Assembly: GCA_004194705.1 (NCBI GenBank)
Contig: SADC01000846.1
Coordinates: 62,001-126,000 of the forward strand
Length of the DNA stretch: 64,000 nucleotides
Source of the DNA: Ditylenchus dipsaci
Taxonomy: Eukaryota > Nematoda > Chromadorea > Rhabditida > Anguinidae
Direction: 5' to 3'
The position numbers and the translations under genes were made by a program. This document shows positions 56,396 to 64,000 of the stretch, piece after piece; within the stretch, counting starts at the first letter, position 1; every line of letters starts with the position of its first letter. Under the pieces are notes generated by a model that was not told the origin of the DNA, did not search any database, and was given only the letters and a program-made list of their open reading frames with translations.

Positions 56396-57269
56396 GATGC
56401 TGCTCATCGATTGGATACAAAAAGTGATTGGATACATCGATTGGATACACCGTCGATTGGATACATCGATTGGATACATTGATTGGATACGCCATCGATT
56501 GGATACATCGATTGGATACACTTTTTTTCAAATTCGTGCCATTTTTAACTCAAACAACCTAACTTGCAACAATAGTTTTGTCATTTTATATTGTTCATTT
56601 TGTGAGCTTTGTTTTCAGCATAACAGTATTATATGGTGCATTTTACAAGTCTATTCTCTGCGTTTTAGATAATTTGGCTAACATGGAACTTGTTCACTCA
56701 AAAAGCATTGGTCAAGAACTGCTCCAAAACATATACTGAGGGGTCCGCGACAATTGACCGCTGGACAATTGACCGCCTGGTCTGTTGACCCCCCGTGGCT
56801 TTTTGACTACTTACACGCGAAACCGATAAAGACGTTGTTTCCGACCACTTTCCATCGAAAATTTTTGACTTTTCTAGATTTCTACCTGCTGCCTTCGGCA
56901 GGCACCTAATTCAATAGGGAAGCCCCCTTTGGGGTACATGGTCCGGGATAGGGCTGACCTTTGGGATAATGGCAAGCTTTCAAACTATCATGGTTATACG
57001 TCATTTTCTTCTTCGCTTGAATAGTCGCTGAGTTCGTTAACGATTAGGCGCACGAGCTCTTATTAGCTCTATCAGATTGCTAATTTTTATATTTATAGGA
57101 AATATCGATGTTCAAAGAAAAAAAGTGTAAAGTGTATCAATCGATGTATCCAATCGATGGCGTATCCTCGATGTATCCAATCGATGGCGTATATCCAATC
57201 GATGTATCCAATACGATGGTGATCCAATCGATGTATCCAATCACTTTTTGTATCAATCGATGGTTTACC
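56396..57269. mobile_element. 8-bp-duplication foldback, word CATCGATTGGATAC
   Basis: Both arms carry CATCGATTGGATACA words in opposite orientation (56408-56520 and 57135-57265), including the shared stretch ATACAAAAAGTGATTGG next to each end. A perfect 8-bp repeat GTCTCTTC (56388-56395 and 57270-57277) fits a target duplication. The extreme ends, GATGCTGCT and TTTACC, are not well paired. At 56745-56800 the interior contains GACAATTGACCGCTGG words of another type. Confidence 0.7.
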
Positions 57270-57677
57270 GTCTCTTCTTATCATTGCGATTCGAAAAGTT
57301 TGATTGCGCGCGGACCACACACATTTTTCAATAATAATTCGAATTATTTTTTTCTTTGCGCTTATTGTTTAGAAAATAAATTTGTAAATTTGTTCAAACT
57401 TAGAACCATTTCACTAGTCGCCCAATGTTGGCTTGACAATGCCAGATCGGGCAGTTTGTTCGACTTCCAGTGATCCACAATTTTCATTGTCACAATGCGT
57501 CTTATATCATAGAATATAACGTTTAAAATTTTAAATGCAAACAAAAAAATAATTCGAAAACATTATTGACCAAATCTATGTGGTCCCGCGTGTATTCAAA
57601 CCCTGTGAAATTGCCATGATAAGGAAGACAGGGTTCTTTAAGGCAACAAAAAGATTAAAAATAGGGATTTACTTACC

Positions 57678-57842
57678 CCTTCACGATACGAATGTAAATG
57701 CAAATTGAATTCAAGTTATTTCCATGGAATACGAAGTGCTTTATTGATGACGAGGAGTTCAATGCTAGTTAGAAAAACTGAAGTTTTGGAAATAAAAAGT
57801 GAGGATAAGTCGAAATTTGCATTTACATTCGTATCGTGAAGG
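57678..57842. mobile_element. MITE, ends CCTTCACGATACGAATG
   Basis: CCTTCACGATACGAATGTAA then ATGCAAATT is mirrored at 57814-57842. It is followed to 57935 by GTAAATGTAAGTGTAAATG and TTACACTTACATTTACACTC words, which also occur at 56320-56385. 165 bp, non-coding. Confidence 0.65.
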
Positions 57843-58042
57843 CGTTAGTGTAAATGTAAGTGTAAATGCTTTGGCACCGTGAAGACCCTTACATTACACT
57901 TACATTTACACTCACGTCGTGAAGGAGCCATAAACGGCTTTGCGAAATATTTCTTCTGCCTCGAATCGGGGCCCATAATATACAGACCCCTAAAGTCAAG
58001 GGTGGCTCTATTAGGAGGGGGACTCTATTAGAGAAAATACGG

Positions 58043-58278
58043 TAAACGTCTTCTAAGTTATCTTATACGCTAAAGGCTATTTTTTTGACACTTTCCCACA
58101 TAAAAAAATCTTGATAAAAGTTTGTACCAAAATATGAACTTTTGGCCTGAAGGGACATATTCTAGTCAAATTTTAGTCAATTTTTTTTCTTCCAAAAATC
58201 GATTTTCATGCGCGGAAATGTCAAAAATTTAGCTTTTTATGGTTCTTATCGTATAAAAAATTACTTAGAAGACGTTTA
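58043..58278. mobile_element. MITE, ends TAAACGTCTTCTAAGT
   Basis: TAAACGTCTTCTAAGTTATC then TTATACG is mirrored by CGTATAAAAAATTACTTAGA then AGACGTTTA. 236 bp, non-coding. Confidence 0.6.
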
Positions 58279-58860
58279 TACACTATTCTGAAATCACAAT
58301 GAAATTTTCGTGACCTGTGCGAGGCTTTAGAATAACAATTTAAAAAACCCCGAAATTTGGCCGTAGGACCGCCCCGAAAGGCATTGAAAACTCCGACCCG
58401 AATAGTACAAGAGAGTAAAACTCGACAAGAAACCCGACCAAAGGCACTTTTCTGTCTCTAGCCTAAATAGTTAGTTATCTATTTTTCTGCCACTTTTTCA
58501 TTGAAACAATCTTATTCTCGTTGTCGCGCGGCTATGGTCCTTTAACTAAGAAAAGTCAAATTTCACAAATCTTCTTCCACATCATTCTGACTTTGAAATA
58601 TTCCAACTTCCACTGAATTTCTTTAAAAAAATTCCGTAATTTTGAAGAACTATAAAATTTAGGGACGCTGTCCAAACTTGAAAAAGTTGTCCCTATGATA
58701 ACGTCATCGTATAAAATCTGTTTTGCTAATCTAAAATTTTTACTTCAAAAATTAAATTGGTTTATAGATAAGATAACTTACTGATATAGAATACGATTTA
58801 AATTACGTTAGCTACTTATCCGAGTATTATTTTTAGTCGATTAACAAAATATCAAGAGAA

Positions 58861-60336
58861 TGGATGAATTGACAAACTACTCGAGTCTCCCGACGAAGAA
58901 GCCAGTACAAGCAAACCTAAAAAGAGTCGTTTTGGCTTCATAGGTCTAGAGGAACAAGAAATGTGGGCATATTTGGTCAAGTAAGCATCCTTTTTGCACA
59001 CCATAACTATTTTTTATAACTAATTTAGGAGCTGAAAGCCAAAACAAGATAGCCAAAATGAAAACTCGTCATAAGCTGTGGGCAGAATTTAAGAAGGAGA
59101 CTAACACCCACAAAAACCCGGTCAATATGGAAACACAGTAGAAATATTCTTATTCTAATCTTACAGTAATACATCAGTCTTTGCAGCTTTCGCAAAGATG
59201 GGTGCCCAATGTGTGGATCAGCAGCACAAGCTGCCCTATAAAGACTTCTGTTTGTTGTTGCGCTGTTTGAAATTTAGACCAAACCTCCAGCAAATCAAGA
59301 AGTTGGTCATTTCAAGTCATTTCAAGTACAGTCAACACTCGATAATAACAGTCCCTACCCTCAAAATTGGTTTCCGCCTAGGTCGGACACTTTTTAAGTC
59401 ATTTCAAAGACTGTTTATATATAAGACTGTTTATTCTGTTTAAATACAGTCGAACTCTCATTAACATACTCCCCATTAACATACGCTCTCCATTAACATA
59501 CGGCTGGCTAAGCTTTGATTGGTTTCATTAAAATCAAGGCAAAATGACTCCCTCATAAACATACACTCCCATTAACATACACCTCTCATTAACATATGGC
59601 CGGGCCCGGTCCCGTTCTGACAATTGGCCCTCCCATTAACATACAGTCGAAGCTTTTTTCGAATTTTTTCGAATAAAACCCTGTTTCTAAAAAAAATTAC
59701 AAAATCTCAATTTTTATGAAAATTTCGAAAAAGCTTGGGGGCCAACTGAAACTGAAAAACTGAAAATTCCCGGATTTGAAATCGAGATTTTAAATTTTGT
59801 CCTGTCAATTTATAAATAACTTTTTATTCAGTAATAAAATGTTTATATACCATTCGATAGAGAAATTCCAGATTTACAAAATCACATATTGTTTAAAAAA
59901 AGTGATATAAAAAAATTGCCGTACGGTGCCTTTGAAGCGTAGGGATTTTTTTTTGGGACACCCTGTATGTTAATGAGAGGTTTGACTGTAGTGTGGTCCA
60001 AAATATTGCAGGGGTGGTTGTCATTACAAGGGTTGAATGTATATAATTACTTCCACAAAATCTCTTTTAGACTAGAAAAAAACTTTACCTATCAAATAGC
60101 AGTAGATAAAAATGGTTGCTATCGCAACTCTGTACTACGAGGTATGTCTATACCATTATGAAAAAATTGTAAAATTGACATCTTACAGGTCAAGAAGAAG
60201 CTAGGCGTCTGAGGCAACAAAAGATAAAAATGGGGATTTGTCAAATGACTCTGATTCAGACCAAGAATATGACTATACTTCCAACCTGTCTAACTGTGAG
60301 CCACCACAGAAAAGAAGACGAGGTATTTTAGCATGA
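58861..60336 (+). CDS. Uncharacterised nuclear-type protein, frameshifted
   Basis: Exons about 58861-58980, 59029-59140, 59186-59320 and 60189-60336. Exon 1 reads MDEL and, after adding one G at 58872, DKLLESPDEEASTSKPKKSR then FGFIGLEEQEMWAYLVK. Exon 2 gives NKIAKMKTRHKLWAEFKKET. Exon 3 gives AKMGAQCVDQQHKLPYKDFC then LLLRCLKFRPNLQQIKKL. Exon 4 gives GQEEARRLRQQKIK and, with one more A at 60226-60230, NGDLSNDSDSDQEYDYTSNL ending EPPQKRRRG. Acidic Ser patches and basic runs suggest a nuclear protein. I do not recognise the family. Intron 3 holds two nested pogo-like elements. Confidence 0.45.
59329..60039. mobile_element. Pogo-like element with a nested pogo-like element
   Basis: The left end CAGTCAACACTCGATAATAA after TA is mirrored by GTCATTACAAGGGTTGAATG before TA (60040-60041). 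Its body is interrupted by the unit 59447-59988, which has its own TA duplication. Confidence 0.6.
59447..59988. mobile_element. Pogo-like element, word CCATTAACATACG
   Basis: CAGTCGAACTCTCATTAACA after TA (59445-59446) is mirrored by TGTTAATGAGAGGTTTGACT then G before TA (59989-59990). CATTAACATAC words recur at least six times on the left, with the anchor GGGCCCGGTCCCG at about 59602. 542 bp, non-coding. Confidence 0.75.
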
Positions 60337-60644
60337 AAAAGCAGAACTTTAAAAAATAAAAAATATCAAGTATTGAAAGATTTTTTTAATCTGATGGGGC
60401 ACATGTACTTTATGCGAGAATCGAAAATTTTAATTTCCCATATTACGTAAAATATTAACAAAAACATCTGCATTCTAACTTCAAAAATATAGACCAACTT
60501 TTTTGAATCGCTATGTTCTGACCTACTTTTGAGTCAAATATGGTTATAAAGTAGGGAATGTTCGCCACCGATGGAACATTTTGAAATGCGGGTACCATGA
60601 AATTCAAACCAGAATAAAATGTCGTATTTTAGTAAAAACGTAGG

Positions 60645-60725
60645 AAAAACATTGCTTCCAAGCGACTCGAACCGAGACCGACTTCATCGTATTTCGCCAC
60701 TTTACCACTATCCCATCACTAACCG
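60645..60725 (-). pseudogene. tRNA-like fragment
   Basis: On the reverse strand GGGATAGTGGTAAAGTGG (A box) and TCTCGGTTCGAGTCGC (B box) are about 30 bases apart, as in tRNA-derived SINEs. Stems are weak. Confidence 0.45.
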
Positions 60726-61230
60726 AAAATACAAAATGGCAATTGTAATTTTTATCACTTATCACGAGAGGGCAAATTAATTATTTTTCTTTGAATCGTA
60801 AAAGCCCAAGTGCACGCCCTCCCTCAAAGAATATGAGTTTTCTAGAAGTAGAACAGGGTGGTGTATATTGAGAAAACGCCTTGCAATGTGGAGTGTGCTA
60901 GCTGCAAAATACCCTCGGTATTTCTACAAAAAATAATTTATAATAATAAGCGCAACACCCTAACTCATACCCCTTTTGAGGGGGTGCACTTCGTATTCTG
61001 TCGTTCGAATCCGCCCTTCAAAATATTTCCATCCGCGGTGATCATGCCTCTCCAATAAAATCAAATTATGAAAAAGCCGAAAAATAAAAATTCCAAAATT
61101 TCAAATTACATCTATTAAATTTGTAAAATGCTTTTTTAAAGGGGCATGCCCACGCTAATAAGAGGTTGTGGAAGAAACTTATGGAAAACTTTGGAAAAGG
61201 CAGCGCCCTTCATAAAAAAGCTTTTGCTTG

Positions 61231-61423
61231 AAGGACCATGGTTTTTGCGGCAGTGGCATGTGAAAAATTTGAATTGGCGGTGGATAGTTCTCTTTCGTCT
61301 ATCAGTGTACTATTTCCAGTAATTCGAAACGACTCAAAAGAGTACACTGATAGACGAAAGAGAAGTGTCCCCCGCCAATTCAAATTTTGCACATTCAACT
61401 GTGCGCAAAAAGCATGGTCCTTT
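61231..61423. mobile_element. MITE, GGACCATGGTTTTTGCG end with CTCTTTCGTCT core
   Basis: AAGGACCATGGTTTTTGCG, TTTGAATTGGCGG and TTCTCTTTCGTCTATCAGTG are mirrored to 61423. Ends as in 52646-52879, core as in 23559-23758. Confidence 0.7.
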
Positions 61424-62309
61424 GAAAGTTTTAGTTTTTGAAAAATACAGTGTGTTTTTTTTTCAAATTAGAATTGTTTTAGTCTGTAGAACTTTTTTTG
61501 TCCAGGCACTTTTAGTAAGTTTATACTTGCTCGAAAGCTCTCATCTTACCATTCAAGACGTACTTTTTGTTTTAGAAAAAAAATTATTTTGGTTGTGAAA
61601 AATCGAGTGAAAACATGTGACATTTTTTGACAAGGTGTCAAGCAATTTGATTTAAATATTGATTTATGGTCAAGTGCTATATGAACTTCTTAGCTTCATG
61701 CTGTAAAACAGATTTAGGGCTACAAAATGATCTTACATATTTTGTTTGGATGTAAGATGTCAAGATATGATTTTTAAAAAAATAACATTTTTGCGAAAAA
61801 TGAGCAAAAATGAAAAAAATTGAATTTTAGTCATTTTCCATTTTTTTAATAGCCATATCTCAACATTCTTTTATTGCATTTTTTCTGTGATTCGGGGTTT
61901 GTAGCTCTTGAACTGCGCTATAAGATAACATTAAAATTTTTGCATCACTAAAAATTTAATTAAAAATTTATCCGTAAAATAATGAAAATTGCTGTAAATT
62001 GTCATAAAATGTCACCTATTTTCAATTGAATTTTTTACAACCGAAAAAAACTTTTTTCTAAAACAAAAAAAGTACATCTTCAATGGTAAGGTGAGGGCTT
62101 TCAAACTAGTATAAACTTTCTTAAAATTGCCTGGACAAAAAAAATTCTACAGACTAAAACAATTTTAATTTAAAAAAAATTCTGTATAGAGGTATACAAG
62201 GTTTTTTTGGAGCAAATGGCTTTTTCTGAGCTCAAGAAAAAAAGCAGCCGTCGAAAAAAAAGCAAAGCCTTTAAAAAGGCAAGTTGGGCACCCTGGTGGT
62301 GCCGCCAAT

Positions 62310-62465
62310 TCAAAATTTTTCTTAAATCATTAAACTTGTGTACAGATTTTTCAACTTGGTTTCTAACAAAACAAGGCCTAGAATTTAATTTTAGGTATGG
62401 TTTGTTAGAAACCAAGTTGAAAAATCAGTACAGAACTTCAATGATTAGATAAAAATTTGAATTCC
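62310..62465. mobile_element. MITE with CAACTTGGTTTCTAAC core
   Basis: CCGCCAATTCAAAATTTTTC and TTCAACTTGGTTTCTAACAA are mirrored within about 155 bp. Core as in 52646-52879. Confidence 0.6.
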
Positions 62466-62502
62466 CGGGCACCACCTCTATTAGCGTGGGCATGCACCTT
62501 TA

Positions 62503-63626
62503 AGAGCTTGAAATGTTACCGCAAATGATTTCATTATGAAAGCTTATTTAGGAAGCCTAAAATGGCCAAGACTGGCGGCTAGCCAGAGCTGCAGAACTAA
62601 GCAGCACTTGAAGCGTAGGTTTTTAAAATTAACACAGCTTTTTTTCATTAAATATTTCCAGAAATTCATGAGAAGTTTGATTCCGATTGAAGCAAACAGA
62701 AAAATCACTTGTTTTCGTCTGATGCATAAAAATTTTGTAATAAGTATTATTTTCTATTTTCAATAGTATTTTCTTTTCAAATTTACCTGCGAGATAATTT
62801 TAGAAGTTCTAGCTACAGTTTTTTAGATGGAGATTTTTTTTCAAATCGGGTAAAATTATCAAAAACAAGGTTTCTGCAAACGACACTAAACTCGCAGCCC
62901 TCCGCAACTGGTAGCCCCTAACTGGCTGCCATCCCAACTGGCAGTTTTTTTTTTAATTTTGAAAAAAAAAAGGTTAAAAAATTTTAAATTACATTTCTTA
63001 AAATTATATCTCTTAAAATTACACCTCTTAAGAGACCATCAGACACCAGGACCCAAACCACAGTGGGGTTTAAAAAAGGGGGTTTAGGGGGCCAAGCAAA
63101 AATCGTGTTTTGACATTATTCACTAAAAAAATGAGTCGGTCTGTGAAAGCCGTTTTTAGAAAAAACGCGTTCTAGAAAAAGTTTATGACCAAATGAAATG
63201 CTCTAAATTCTTAAAACACCCAGTACATGTAATATACCGATCCCATACATGTCACAACAAAGAAAAAGATTAGCAAACTGTATTTACTTCTAATAAGGCG
63301 TCTGGCCGCGTAATTCTTTGACTACCTCTAGGGGCAGCCATATCAGAAAAGACCTTAAATAGAAAGGTGCGCCTTATATTTCAACATCTCACAATCAGAA
63401 CTTATTTTAAATTTTCTAAGAACAAAACATTTTCACAAACAATTTATCAAGGCTGTTGGAAATCAATCATTTTTCAGAAACAAAATATTCTCGCATTGAT
63501 TTCTGTCTCATATTTTCGTATAGTTCTTTAACCAGGGACCATTTTATCATGGTTTTATATCTTAGACGAATGGTGATTTCTATGTTCTATATAAAAAAAA
63601 TATGGTCGCTCAAAATGTTGCATTAC
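62503..63626. other. Region without a recognised gene
   Basis: AT-rich sequence. A short direct repeat of CAACTGGTAGCC/CTAACTGGCTGCC type lies near 62900-62945. No coding exon or bounded element was identified. Confidence 0.4.
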
Positions 63627-63728
63627 CTCGGGCTAGAAGTTTCTTGTTCGTGGGTACACGTCTCATTCACTTCCTCGTAGCCTTTGGGACATTCACAGGT
63701 CCATCCCACAGCTTGAGCCTCCCTGGCA
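63627..63728 (-). CDS. EGF-like exon of a secreted or membrane protein
   Basis: Between a GTTCAG acceptor (63729-63734) and a GTAATG donor (63626-63621), the reverse strand reads AREAQAVGWTCECPKGYEEV then NETCTHEQETSSPR. The CECPKGYE...C pattern is that of the second half of an EGF-like domain. Other exons would lie beyond the window or in the unresolved sequence; the protein family is not identifiable from this piece. Confidence 0.5.
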
Positions 63729-64000
63729 CTGAACATTGTCTAAAAAGCTACACTAATTAAATTCAGTTCTCAATAAAACGAAGGTATTTTTTCTTATTAT
63801 TGTGTGGTTATTGTGCGGTCCCAAAAAAACAGAAAAAAACTATGAGTGTAGAACAGAAATCGAAAATCAGTAGAGCTCATGATAACGCAATAAAAATTGA
63901 TATATATTTTTATCTATGCTTATATAAAAATTCTTCAAGGTCACGGGTAGAGGAATAGAGAGGGTCGAAAAATTGGGAAAAGTGCCTACCTCACAAGACT

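Larger units (their letters stand above)
61135..62502. mobile_element. Giant hairpin with GGGGCATGCCCACGC ends
   Basis: TTTAAAGGGGCATGCCCACG then CTAATA at the left is mirrored by TATTAGCGTGGGCATGC at 62479-62496. Further in, AGTCTGTAGAACTTTTTTTG then TCCAGGCA (61480) mirrors TGCCTGGACAAAAAAAATTC (62130), and ACCATTCAAGACGTACTTTT mirrors AAAGTACATCTTCAATGGT. Most of the unit therefore forms two long opposed arms of about 600 bp. MITEs are nested near each end (61231-61423 and 62310-62465). Confidence 0.6.

Overview
The window is a stretch of an intron-rich, AT-rich animal genome. The protein-coding genes are metazoan (MEIOC, ALIX, a SWEET sugar transporter, NAT9, a FAF1-like UAS/UBX protein). 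DM9/DUF3421 sequence, lustrin-type cysteine-rich modules, small introns ending in TTTTCAG and splice acceptors lying at or just before start codons point to an ecdysozoan, most simply a nematode. That placement is an inference. No bacterial genes, rRNA or CRISPR are present.

Layout: MEIOC (+, 0.86-8.06 kb); repeats and foldback elements (9-15 kb); an unassigned 258-codon frame (15.7-16.5 kb); repeats (17-21 kb); the Bro1 part of ALIX (-, 24.3-21.45 kb); a nested transposon complex with captured CNBP-like and DM9-like sequence (24.7-27.7 kb); SWEET (+, 29.65-32.5 kb); NAT9 (+, 34.2-35.05 kb); repeats and a lustrin-type exon (35.3-43.5 kb); a histone H3 pseudogene (44.3-44.7 kb); a complete but damaged PIF/Harbinger element (45.9-48.7 kb); a roughly 16-bp tandem array (48.8-49.15 kb); a FAF1-like gene (+, 50.2-51.7 kb); lustrin exons (-, 53 kb); a satellite inside an inverted-repeat element (53.66-55.05 kb); more foldbacks (55.4-58.3 kb); an unassigned nuclear-type gene (+, 58.86-60.3 kb); a giant hairpin (61.1-62.5 kb); and an EGF-like exon (-, 63.7 kb).

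The most unusual content is in the mobile DNA. At least eight foldback elements, each a different family, carry exact or near-exact 8-bp target duplications. Most of them have arms built from a short word repeated in tandem, and the word differs from element to element. A second set, with pogo/Tigger-like TA insertion and CAGTCGACTC-type ends, keeps a constant GGGACCGG anchor and again changes the word. One hAT-type member (25433-27620, duplication GATCACTC) holds pieces of two unrelated host genes with their introns. It sits inside a pogo-like element.

Many otherwise good coding exons contain single-base frameshifts, several explained by one base missing from a homopolymer. Part of the apparent gene decay may therefore be assembly error. 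Exon boundaries were read by eye from splice motifs and family resemblance. No alignment was run.
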